From DATFWC01 sp045801465 (GTDB lineage: Bacteria; Pseudomonadota; Alphaproteobacteria; Rhizobiales; Xanthobacteraceae): 20,439 bases of DNA. Shown one piece after another: positions 6,375 to 13,764 of the stretch. The notes under the pieces were generated by a model that saw only the letters and a program-made list of their open reading frames with translations, did not search any database and had not been told where the DNA came from. The translations under genes and the position numbers were made by a program. How positions within the stretch are numbered: the first letter of the stretch is position 1; each line of letters opens with the position of its first letter. The stretch lies in the NCBI GenBank assembly GCA_045801465.1, contig JBJMSU010000190.1:1-20439 (forward strand). The letters run 5' to 3'.

Positions 6375-7367
6375 TCACTGCACGGCGAGCGCCGCGTCGA
6401 TCAGCTTCTTGCCGTCCGGCACCTCGCTGGCGAAGTTCTTGTACGAGCTGTCCTGCGCGATCTTGATCCAGGCGTCGTACTCGGCGCCCGTCATGGTCGC
6501 GACCTCGACGTTGTTCTTCTTGAACACCTCGACCATGTCGTCGTCGAGCTTCTTGGATTCCTTGTTGAAGTAGTCCTGCGACTTCTTGCCGGCGTTGAGC
6601 AGCGCCTCCTGCTGCTCCTTCTTGAGCCGGTCGAAGCTCCGCTTCGACATCAGCACCGGCTCGTACATGAACCACAGCGCGTTCTCGCCCGGCGCCGTGA
6701 CGCACTTAACCTGCTCGTAAATGCGGAACGAGACGAAGCTGCCGGTGCTGGTGTCGGTTGCGTCGGCGACGCCGGTCTGCAGCGCGTTGTAGACCTCGTT
6801 GCTTGGCACCGACACGATCGAAGCGCCGGCTTGCTGCCACATTTCGGCAAAGGTCGGCCCGGCCGACCGAATCTTGAGGCCCTTCATGTCCTCCGGCTTG
6901 CGGACGCAGCCACGCTTGGAGGCGACCGCGCCGGCGAGCCAGGCGTCGGCCAGCACGATCACGCCGGCCTTGTTGATGCGAGCCTTGATGTCCTTCATGA
7001 ACGGCGACTCGTTGAGCTTCTGTGCGCGCTCGTGATTGCGCACGAGGCCGGGCATCAAGGTCGCGCCGAACGCCCGCACCTTGCCGCTGGCGTAATCGAG
7101 CGGGAACGACGAAATGTCGAGCTGCCCGTTGACGAGCGCGTTCCATTGCTCGTTCGGCTTGAACAGGGAGGCGCCGGGATAGACCTGCGCGTCGAGGCCG
7201 ACATTGGCGGCCTTGGCCTCCCTGGCGATGATCTGCACCATCTCGTCGCGCGGGTCGCCCTTGCCGCCAGGAAACTGATGCGACGCCTTCAAGGTCTGCG
7301 CGGCGGCGGGAAACGCCAGCACGGACGCAAGCGCAGTGGTGGCGGCGAATGTCGAAAAACTCCTCAT
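6375..7367 (-). CDS. dctP: TRAP transporter periplasmic substrate-binding protein (DctP)
   Basis: A 330-residue DctP-family binding protein. A Sec signal peptide covers residues 1-23 (cleavage after FPAAA, mature start QTLKASHQF). The family's substrate-binding arginine is expected in GLKIRSAGPTFAEMW (Arg167), which salt-bridges the carboxylate of the ligand. PGASLFKPNEQWNALVNGQLDIS and PSNEVYNALQTGVADATDTS are typical repeat blocks. The ATG at 7367 is chosen over the longer frame (7412) because GGGAGAA lies five bases upstream and the signal peptide then begins correctly. First gene of the dctPQM-mcd operon; the decarboxylase at the operon end argues for malonate or a close dicarboxylate as ligand, by inference. 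Two cysteines, one in KRGCVRKPEDMKG, are unremarkable. Confidence 0.93.
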   Translation of the reverse strand: MRSFSTFAATTALASVLAFPAAAQTLKASHQFPGGKGDPRDEMVQIIAREAKAANVGLDAQVYPGASLFKPNEQWNALVNGQLDISSFPLDYASGKVRAFGATLMPGLVRNHERAQKLNESPFMKDIKARINKAGVIVLADAWLAGAVASKRGCVRKPEDMKGLKIRSAGPTFAEMWQQAGASIVSVPSNEVYNALQTGVADATDTSTGSFVSFRIYEQVKCVTAPGENALWFMYEPVLMSKRSFDRLKKEQQEALLNAGKKSQDYFNKESKKLDDDMVEVFKKNNVEVATMTGAEYDAWIKIAQDSSYKNFASEVPDGKKLIDAALAVQ

Positions 7368-7618
7368 CAGGCTTCTCCCGGGTGGTCGTTTCAGCGTTTC
7401 GTTGGCCGCCATGGAACGGCAGGTCCGGTCTACTTGTCAAAGCGGGGCATGGGGCAGCCCCACCTATCGTCGATAGCCCCGATGCGGCGCTCGTTCTCGC
7501 GCGGCGCCCGGCATCTTTAACCCTGCCTCTATGGACAAAATTCCCCCGGCACGCCACACCAACGGCACCTTTGTGGCTGCGGCGCCCTGCCGCGCATGCT
7601 TTTCGGAGGTGAGATTTC
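7368..7618. promoter_or_regulatory. Divergent promoter region between dctP and the CoA-transferase, with an operator-like palindrome
   Basis: These 251 bases must hold the promoters of both the leftward TRAP operon and the rightward CoA-transferase gene. CTATCG-T-CGATAG (7464-7476) is a perfect dyad with 6-base arms near the middle, a possible regulator site. GGGGC...GCCCC arms lie at 7444-7461. I could not assign -35/-10 boxes with confidence, and no regulator gene is in the window. Confidence 0.4.
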
Positions 7619-8791
7619 ATGCCCGGTCCGTTGTCGGGTCTGCGCGTGCTCGAGCTGGCCCGGATTCTGGCCGGCCCGTGGGCCGGCCAGATCCTCGCCG
7701 ATCTCGGCGCCGAGGTGATCAAGGTGGAGCGCAAGGGCACAGGCGACGATACGCGCGGCTGGGGGCCTCCGTTCGTGGCGGCCGCCGACGGCGGCCATCT
7801 CGGCGCCGCCTATTTCCATGCCACCAACCGCGGCAAGCGCTCGATCGAGCTCGACTTCGAGAGCGAGGAGGGGCGGCGCATCGTGCGCAAGCTGGCCGGC
7901 CGCTCCGACGTGCTGATCGAGAACTTCAAGGTCGGCGGGCTCGCCAAGTTCGGCCTCGACTACAAGAATCTCTCGGCGGAGAACCCGCGCCTCATCTATT
8001 GCTCGGTGACAGGCTTCGGCCAGGACGGCCCCGACGCGCAACGCCCCGGCTACGATCTGATGGCGCAGGGCATCGGCGGATTCATGGACATTACCGGGAC
8101 CCCGGACGGCGAGCCGATGCGCGCCGGCGTGCCGGTGTCCGACATCTTCACCGGCGTCTATTCGGTGGTCGGCATCCTGGCCGCGCTGGCGCAGCGCGAG
8201 CGAACCGGCCGCGGCTGCTACGTCGATACCGCGCTGGTCGACTCCACCGTCGGCGTGCTCGCCAACCAGGCGCTCAACTATCTCGTCTCCGGCGCCGTGC
8301 CGAAGCGCATCGGCAATGCGCATCCGAATATCGTCCCCTACCAGGTGTTCCCGCTGGCCGACGGCCACATCATCATCGCCACCGGCAACGACAGCCAGTT
8401 CGCCAAGCTGTGCGGGGTGCTGGGCGAGCCGAAGCTCGCCGCCGAGGCCGCCTACCGCAGCAATGCCGATCGCCTGACCAATCGCGCCGAGCTGATCGAA
8501 AAAATGTCCGCTCTCACGCGGCGCATGTCGCGCGCCGATCTCCTCGCCAAGCTCGAAGGGGTCGGCGTGCCGGCCGGTCCGATCAACACGCTCGAGCAGG
8601 TGTTCGCCGAGCCGCAGGTCGTGCATCGGAAGATGCGCCTCGACCGGCCGAGCGCCGCCGCCAAGAGCGGCGCCATCCCGGGCGTGCGCACGCCGATCAT
8701 CATCGACGGCGCACCGATGGCGGCGACAAGCCCGTCCCCGCGCCTCGGCGAGCACACCGACGACATCCTGCGCGAGATCGGCGAGGCGTGA
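7619..8791 (+). CDS. Class III (CaiB/BaiF) acyl-CoA transferase
   Basis: A 390-residue family III CoA-transferase. It opens with PLSGLRVLELARILAGPWAGQILADLGAEVIKVE and carries VLIENFKVGGLAKFGLDY, PRLIYCSVTGFGQDGP, RPGYDLMAQGIGGFM and GVPVSDIFTGVYSVVGILAAL, all family blocks. Asp175 in VSDIFTG is the expected catalytic aspartate that forms the acyl anhydride. These enzymes move CoA from a donor thioester (often succinyl-CoA) to a carboxylic acid. A strong GGAGGTGAG site precedes the ATG. It is divergent from the TRAP/malonyl-CoA decarboxylase operon, and no malonyl-CoA synthetase is nearby, so activation of the imported acid is an attractive role. Substrate cannot be read from sequence; formyl-, succinyl- and racemase-type relatives look similar. 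Cytosolic. Confidence 0.93.
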   Translation: MPGPLSGLRVLELARILAGPWAGQILADLGAEVIKVERKGTGDDTRGWGPPFVAAADGGHLGAAYFHATNRGKRSIELDFESEEGRRIVRKLAGRSDVLIENFKVGGLAKFGLDYKNLSAENPRLIYCSVTGFGQDGPDAQRPGYDLMAQGIGGFMDITGTPDGEPMRAGVPVSDIFTGVYSVVGILAALAQRERTGRGCYVDTALVDSTVGVLANQALNYLVSGAVPKRIGNAHPNIVPYQVFPLADGHIIIATGNDSQFAKLCGVLGEPKLAAEAAYRSNADRLTNRAELIEKMSALTRRMSRADLLAKLEGVGVPAGPINTLEQVFAEPQVVHRKMRLDRPSAAAKSGAIPGVRTPIIIDGAPMAATSPSPRLGEHTDDILREIGEA

Positions 8792-8831
8792 GGCTGGCGC
8801 TCACGCCAGACGCACCGCGACCTCGTGAGGC

Positions 8832-9671
8832 ATGTTCGTGAAAATCATCCGATATGGATTGGCGATCGCGGCCTTCGTCGCCATCGCAGCCGCTTGCCTA
8901 GGTGCACTGTTCGTGTACTCCGGCGTTTATAATGTCGCCGCGACAAGCCCGCATCGGCAAGTCGTTTACTGGCTGCTGCAGACCACGGCGGTGCGCTCCA
9001 TCAGATCGCGCGCGCGCGACATTGCGGTTCCCGATCTGTCGCAACCGGCGGCGATCGCGCGCGGGCTTGTGCTTTTCGACAAGAACTGCGTGCTGTGCCA
9101 CGGCGCCCCCGGGGTGCCGCCGGACGATTTTGCCAAAGGACTCGAGCCCGCCGCGCCGCCGCTGGCCCAGACCGCGCGCGAATGGCCGGTCCAGGACATT
9201 TACTGGGCGATCCGTCATGGCATCAAGATGACGGCCATGCCGGCTTGGGAATACCGCATGGATGATGACGATCTCTGGGCGATGGTGGCATTCCTGCGCG
9301 TGCTGCCGACGTTGTCGCCGGCCGAATACCGCGCGATGATCGAAGCGCGGAGCGCAACCGGGGAGCAAGCTCGTGACGCGCCGCCGCGACCAGGCGACCC
9401 CGAGCGCGGCAAAATCGCGTTTCACCAATACGCCTGCAATATGTGCCACGAGACGCCGGGCGTGAGCGGCCCGAAAGCACTGCTCGGGCCGCCGCTCGAA
9501 AGCATGACGAAGCGTCCCTACCTCGCGGGCGCGTTGTTGAACACGCCAGAGAACATGCTGCGCTGGATCCGGCATCCGCAGGAGGTCAACCCGCTGACCG
9601 CGATGCCCGATCTTGGCGTAACCGAGCAGCACGCGCGCGACATCGCGGCGTTCCTGTACACGCTGCGATAA
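8832..9671 (+). CDS. Membrane-anchored diheme c-type cytochrome
   Basis: A 279-residue protein with an uncleaved-looking N-terminal helix (about 8-29) and two periplasmic cytochrome c domains. Heme sites are CVLCH (86-90) and CNMCH (202-206). Likely distal ligands are Met133 or Met136 (GIKMTAMPAW) in the first domain and Met258 (PLTAMPDLGV) in the second. The region 170-195 is a polar linker. It would carry electrons between a periplasmic dehydrogenase and the respiratory chain, but no dehydrogenase gene lies beside it. It begins 40 bases after the CoA-transferase stop, so it may be co-transcribed, although a functional link is not evident. A GTGAGG motif just before the ATG is a modest ribosome site. 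Confidence 0.9.
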   Translation: MFVKIIRYGLAIAAFVAIAAACLGALFVYSGVYNVAATSPHRQVVYWLLQTTAVRSIRSRARDIAVPDLSQPAAIARGLVLFDKNCVLCHGAPGVPPDDFAKGLEPAAPPLAQTAREWPVQDIYWAIRHGIKMTAMPAWEYRMDDDDLWAMVAFLRVLPTLSPAEYRAMIEARSATGEQARDAPPRPGDPERGKIAFHQYACNMCHETPGVSGPKALLGPPLESMTKRPYLAGALLNTPENMLRWIRHPQEVNPLTAMPDLGVTEQHARDIAAFLYTLR

Positions 9672-9754
9672 GTCCTAAGCCGCGAGCCAAGGAAATCGCG
9701 TAGCGCTCTTCGGTTGCGATATGCGCCGTTTTGGTCGTTGCACGATTGTGCGCG

Positions 9755-9994
9755 TCACCTGTGCGCGCCGCGGGTGGCGCGCACGAACCAGAATAGCGTC
9801 ACGGCGAAGACAATCATCGCGGCTTGGCCCGGTATGTAGGAGCCGAGCGGCAGATCGAGGACCGGCACGACGATCTTGTTGAGCGACTTCATGAACGCAT
9901 GCGTCACGAAGAACAAGCCGAGCCATGCGCCGAACAGCACGACGATCAGCTTTTTAAAGCTCGACCATTGGTTCCACTGATAAATCGTCAGCAT
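9755..9994 (-). CDS. Small two-helix membrane protein, DUF4212-like symporter small subunit
   Basis: 79 residues with two hydrophobic segments (about 15-33 and 56-71). The region DLPLGSYIPGQAAMIVFAVTLFWFVRA resembles the PLG...QGS...VF pattern of DUF4212, the small subunit of sodium:solute symporters of the VC_2705 type; FKKLIVVLFGAWLGLFFVTHAFM fits the first helix. Family recognition is from memory and moderate. Such genes normally precede a ~550-residue permease on the same strand, but here the next gene downstream is the convergent cytochrome, so the partner is absent. It could instead be an unrelated small membrane protein. GAGG lies seven bases before the start. Confidence 0.55.
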   Translation of the reverse strand: MLTIYQWNQWSSFKKLIVVLFGAWLGLFFVTHAFMKSLNKIVVPVLDLPLGSYIPGQAAMIVFAVTLFWFVRATRGAHR

Positions 9995-10472
9995 CGTTCA
10001 GCCTCGTGTCCACAACACCTTCACTTCGCGGTCTGCCTTTTCGGCAATCTGCCGGTTCCTCGCGATGGAACCGTTGTGACGGCGCGAGAGAAGCTCTCCG
10101 CCGCCCGAGGCAGCCACTCGTCGTCCTTTTGGCTACCACCCGTTGGTCGCACCTGCCGGCCTGTCGTTCACAGGCCGGGACAGCGGCTCTCCTCGTGACG
10201 GTTCACGAGTGCGTTATCCGTCCAGCTTCGCATGCGCTTGCCGGGCCAAATGCACGATCACCTCGCGGCTGCCGCAGTGCGGAGAACGGATCAGGCGGGC
10301 AATTTGCACTGCTAACGCGGCAGACGAGCGTCGCGCCGGGCGCCAACTACTCGCCCCCAAGAAATCTCCAGGAAATCTTCAGATAAGTTCCACGATTTCC
10401 GCATCGACGGCGTGAACACACCCGTGCACGGCAGCGTCTGACCCGGCGAGATCAAGCATTAGGAACTGAAAC
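9995..10472. other. Gene-free 478-base region with a series of small hairpins
   Basis: No convincing coding sequence. It holds perfect hairpins: CGGCA-ATC-TGCCG (10042-10054, overlapping the next), CGGTTCC...GGAACCG (10053-10073), GAGAG-AAG-CTCTC (10086-10098), CCGGCCTGT...ACAGGCCGG (10156-10178, 9-base stem) and CTCGTGA...TCACGAG (10192-10209). The region should contain the promoters of the leftward small membrane gene and the rightward DUF1127/RTX genes. Whether the hairpins belong to a small RNA, a leader or a decayed repeat is unknown. Confidence 0.4.
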
Positions 10473-10757
10473 ATGCTGGCTAACGATGCACGCTGGATAC
10501 TCACAGCTCGGCAATGCCTGCCGACATCACGTGTCATGCAAGTGCCTGCGTCTGCCATTGGCAACGGCGCAATCGAGTCGCGTCGTGGCCAAAAGGCGGT
10601 GCGGTGGCTCGCCCGGCTCGGCCGGCGCATTGTGGTCGAGCAGCGCCAGCGGCGTGCCATTCGCCAACTCCAAGCGCTCGATGACCGGATGCTGGCCGAC
10701 ATCGGCCTCAGACACGGCGAGATCGAGTCCGCGGCACGAGGCGTAACGATGTCGTGA
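10473..10757 (+). CDS. DUF1127 domain protein (YjiS-like)
   Basis: 94 residues. The C-terminal part, RRIVVEQRQRRAIRQLQALDDRMLADIGLRHGEIESAARG (about 51-90), is the arginine-rich DUF1127 motif ending in LxDIGLxRxEI-like residues. The N-terminal 45 residues are not conserved in my recollection and could mean that translation starts later, although an AGGAAC motif lies about seven bases before the ATG. Small DUF1127 proteins in alphaproteobacteria affect RNA turnover and phosphate or stress physiology in studied cases; its role here is unknown. It lies just upstream of the RTX gene, separated by a strong hairpin. Confidence 0.8.
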   Translation: MLANDARWILTARQCLPTSRVMQVPASAIGNGAIESRRGQKAVRWLARLGRRIVVEQRQRRAIRQLQALDDRMLADIGLRHGEIESAARGVTMS

Positions 10758-10789
10758 GCGCGGGCTGTTCCCCAGGGAACAGGCCGCGC
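10758..10789 (+). terminator. Strong hairpin directly after the DUF1127 stop
   Basis: GCGCGG-G-CTGTTCC (10758-10771), loop CCAG, then GGAACAG-G-CCGCGC (10776-10789): 13 base pairs with one G-G mismatch, beginning at the base after the TGA. No T-run follows, so it may act as an attenuator, a rho-linked site or an mRNA stabiliser between DUF1127 and the RTX gene rather than a classical terminator. Confidence 0.55.
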
Positions 10790-10862
10790 GTCGCGGTTGC
10801 TGCAATCTCCGTTCCACGCTGAGGCGCGTTCGCTCTCCGCAAAACCCGAAAGGATTATGACA

Positions 10863-13604
10863 ATGGCTGTCACTGCCTTCTTTAGCCCGACCACCGGCGT
10901 ACTGACGGTGTTTGGTGATGCACTCGACAACAATATCGTCATCAGCCGCGATGCAGCCGGGACGATTCTCGTGAACGGCGGCGCCATACCGATCCTGGGC
11001 GGTACCGCAACGGTCGCCAATACGAGCCTGATCCAGGGATTCGGCCAGGCCGGCAACGACACGATCACCCTCAATGAATCTAATGGCGCGTTGCCCAGGG
11101 CAAATTTATTCGGCGGTGCGGGCAACGATGTGCTGACCGGCGGCTCCGGTTCCGACATGCTGTTCGGCCAAAGTGGCAATGACACCCTGCTCGGCAAAGG
11201 CGGGAACGACTTTCTGTTCGGCGGCGCGGACAACGACACGCTGACCGGCGGCGACGGCAACGACCAGGTCTTCGGCGAGAGCGGCAAAGACCGCATGATC
11301 TGGAACCCGGGCGATGACACCGATCTGAACGAGGGCGGTGCCGACAGCGATACCACCGAGGTCAACGGCGGCAACGGCTCCGAGACCTTCACCGTCACGG
11401 CGAATGGTAGCCGGGTCCGTTTCGACCGCCTCGACCCGGCCCCCTTCAGCATCGACGTCGGGACCACCGAGAATCTCGTCGTCAATATGAACGGCGGCGA
11501 CGACAAATTCTCCGCCACGGGCAACCTCGCCGCGCTCATCAACCTCACGGTCGATGGTGGCGCCGGCAACGACACGATCCTCGGCGGCAACGGCGCCGAC
11601 ACGCTGCTCGGCGGCGACGGCAACGATTTCATCGACGGCAATCAGGGCAACGACGTTGCCTTGCTGGGCGCCGGCGACGACACCTTCCAATGGGATCCGG
11701 GCGACGGCAGCGACACGGTCGAAGGTCAGGACGGCACCGACACGCTCGCCTTCAACGGCGCGAACATCAGCGAGAATATCGACATTTCGGCGAACGGCGA
11801 GCGCGTCCGCCTGACCCGCAACGTCGGCAACATCGTCATGGATCTCAATGACGTCGAGCACATCAACGTCAACGCCCTTGGTGGCGTCGACAACGTCACG
11901 GTGCACGACCTGAGCGGGACCGACGTCACCCAGGTGAATATCGATCTCGCCGGCACGTTGGGCGGGACCGCCGCAGACGGACTCATCGATACCGTCACAG
12001 TGCAAGGCACCAACGGCGACGACACCATCCAGGTGCTGGGATCCGCTGGCTCGGTCTCGGTCGTTGGCCTGCCCGCCTCGGTGGCGATCGCCCATGCCGA
12101 CGCCGGCGACCAGCTGGTCGTCACTGGCGGCGGCGGCGACGACGTTATCAGCGCCGCCACTCTGCCGGCCGGAGTCATGAAGCTGACGATCGACTCCGGA
12201 GCCGGCGACGACACCATTCTCGGCAGTCAGGGCGCCGATGTCTTGATCGGCGGCGACGGCAACGACTTCGTCGACGGCAACCGGGGCGATGACGTCGCCT
12301 TTCTCGGCGCCGGCGACGACGTGTTCCAGTGGGATCCGGGCGACGGCAACGACACGGTCGAGGGCCAGGACGGCGTCGATACCCTCCTCTTCAACGGTGC
12401 GAACATCGGCGAGAACATCGACATCTCGGCCAACGGCGAGCGGGCTCGCCTGTTCCGCAACGTCGCCAATGTCACCATGGACCTCAACGACGTCGAGACG
12501 ATCGACCTGCACACGCTCGGCGGCGCCGACACCATCACGGTCAACGATCTGACCGGCACCGACGTGGGCAGGGTCAATATCGACCTTGGCGCAGCGGGCG
12601 GCTCCGGCGATGGCCAGGTCGATCGCGTCATCGTGAACGGGACGGCAGCCGGCGACGTCGTGACGGTCAGCGCGTCGGGTGGCGTGATTCACGTCACAGG
12701 CTTGGCGGCCGCCGTCGACATCTCGCATGCGGAGCCCGGCGATGTCCTCACGATCAATGGGCTGGCTGGCGCCGACGTGATCAATGCGAGCGCGCTCGCG
12801 GCCGGTTCGCTGACACTGTCGCTGAACGGCGGCCTTGGTGACGATGTGCTCATCGGAAGCCAGGGAGCCGATACGGTAAATGGTGGCGACGGCAACGACC
12901 TCGCCCTGCTCGGCGCGGGCGACGACACCTTCATCTGGAATCCCGGCGACGACAACGACACCGTCGAGGGTCAGGCCGGATTCGATACCCTCGACTTCAA
13001 CGGGGCGAACATCGGCGAGCACATCGACATCTCGGCCAACGGCGAGCGCGCTCGCTTCTTCCGCGACGTTGCCAACGTCACCATGGACCTCAACGATACC
13101 GAGACAATCGACTTCCATGCCCTCGGCGGAGCGGACACCATCACCGTCAACGACCTGTCCGGAACCGACGTCAGCCACGTCAATATCGATCTGGGCCTAG
13201 CGGGCGGCGGCGGCGACGGTCAGGTGGACACGATCGTCATCAACGCGACGAACGCTGACGATGTGGTCTTGGTCACCAACAACAACGGCGTGGTCACAGT
13301 GTCAGGTCTGGGCACGGAGGTGACGATCGCCAATTTCGAGGCGAACGATCAGATCATCATCAACGGCCTCGCCGGCGATGACGTCATCGAAGCCTCGGGG
13401 CTCGGGACCGCCATGCTGCTCACCGCCAACGGCGGCGACGGCAACGACATCCTGATCGGCAGTGCCGGCAACGACGTCCTGAGAGGTGATGCAGGCGATG
13501 ACGTGCTGATCGGCGGTGGCGGGATTGACGTGCTCGACGGCGGCGCCGGCGACAACATCGTCCTTCAAAACATCATCGCAACGTTCGACAAGCCCCTGAT
13601 CTAG
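10863..13604 (+). CDS. RTX-type calcium-binding protein exported by type I secretion
   Basis: 913 residues, acidic and glycine/aspartate-rich. Nonapeptide calcium repeats (GGxGxDxLx) cluster near residues 80-140 (GGAGNDVLTGGSGSDMLFG...GGDGNDQVFG), recur at each module edge and close the protein (GGDGNDILIGSAGNDVLRG...GGGGIDVLDGG). Between them are three modules of about 212 residues, each with GAGDDTFQWDPGDG, a DTVEGQDG block, GANIGENIDISANGERARL, VTMDLNDVETID and LGGADTITVNDLTGTDV. No catalytic domain is recognised; a surface or matrix role is inferred. The protein lacks a signal peptide and ends in FDKPLI, as expected for C-terminal type I export. Start: GAAAGG (10848-10853) favours ATG 10863 (nine-base spacing) over ATG 10857; the frame is open to 10797. 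Exporter and adaptor genes follow. Confidence 0.9.
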   Translation: MAVTAFFSPTTGVLTVFGDALDNNIVISRDAAGTILVNGGAIPILGGTATVANTSLIQGFGQAGNDTITLNESNGALPRANLFGGAGNDVLTGGSGSDMLFGQSGNDTLLGKGGNDFLFGGADNDTLTGGDGNDQVFGESGKDRMIWNPGDDTDLNEGGADSDTTEVNGGNGSETFTVTANGSRVRFDRLDPAPFSIDVGTTENLVVNMNGGDDKFSATGNLAALINLTVDGGAGNDTILGGNGADTLLGGDGNDFIDGNQGNDVALLGAGDDTFQWDPGDGSDTVEGQDGTDTLAFNGANISENIDISANGERVRLTRNVGNIVMDLNDVEHINVNALGGVDNVTVHDLSGTDVTQVNIDLAGTLGGTAADGLIDTVTVQGTNGDDTIQVLGSAGSVSVVGLPASVAIAHADAGDQLVVTGGGGDDVISAATLPAGVMKLTIDSGAGDDTILGSQGADVLIGGDGNDFVDGNRGDDVAFLGAGDDVFQWDPGDGNDTVEGQDGVDTLLFNGANIGENIDISANGERARLFRNVANVTMDLNDVETIDLHTLGGADTITVNDLTGTDVGRVNIDLGAAGGSGDGQVDRVIVNGTAAGDVVTVSASGGVIHVTGLAAAVDISHAEPGDVLTINGLAGADVINASALAAGSLTLSLNGGLGDDVLIGSQGADTVNGGDGNDLALLGAGDDTFIWNPGDDNDTVEGQAGFDTLDFNGANIGEHIDISANGERARFFRDVANVTMDLNDTETIDFHALGGADTITVNDLSGTDVSHVNIDLGLAGGGGDGQVDTIVINATNADDVVLVTNNNGVVTVSGLGTEVTIANFEANDQIIINGLAGDDVIEASGLGTAMLLTANGGDGNDILIGSAGNDVLRGDAGDDVLIGGGGIDVLDGGAGDNIVLQNIIATFDKPLI
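11610..13430 (+). repeat. Three tandem ~636-base modules inside the RTX gene
   Basis: The block beginning GGCGGCGACGGCAACGA recurs at 11610, 12249 and 12882 (GGTGGCGACGGCAACGA), periods of 639 and 633 bases; the last module is shortened and runs into the final RTX block at 13431. Copies 2 and 3 are the most alike (GEN/GEHIDISANGERAR, VTMDLND, GGADTITVNDL). In-frame duplication with later divergence is the simplest origin. Confidence 0.85.
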
Positions 13605-13625
13605 AGCATGACCCCGAAAAGCCTG

Positions 13626-13644
13626 GCCCGGACTCGATCCGGGC
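13626..13644 (+). terminator. Hairpin after the RTX gene
   Basis: GCCCGGA (13626-13632) and TCCGGGC (13638-13644) form a perfect 7-base stem with loop CTCGA, 22 bases after the RTX stop. No T-run follows, so it may lower read-through to the exporter genes rather than stop transcription. The sequence just before it (AGAGCATGACCCCGAAAAG) resembles a common alphaproteobacterial intergenic repeat, from memory. Confidence 0.45.
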
Positions 13645-13764
13645 TGGGCGGCACTAGCATCCCAGGATGCGGAAACGGCCGGGAGCCACGGAGCGCGCAT
13701 CGGCAATCGTGCTCGGCATGCTGAGGCGCATTCCTCTCCCGGCGACATATTGGCGGATCCGATC

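Noticed and set aside
7529..8755. 408-residue frame antisense to the CoA-transferase
   Set aside because: The plus-strand frame has complete CaiB/BaiF motifs; the antisense product has none.
11106..13178. 690-residue frame antisense to the RTX gene
   Set aside because: Its length mirrors the repetitive, GC-rich codons of the RTX gene; valine/aspartate-rich pattern is the complement of the GD repeats.
11610..13430. Regular repeats considered as a CRISPR or satellite array
   Set aside because: Periods are 639 and 633 bases, in frame with RTX coding sequence and without spacers; they are protein modules.
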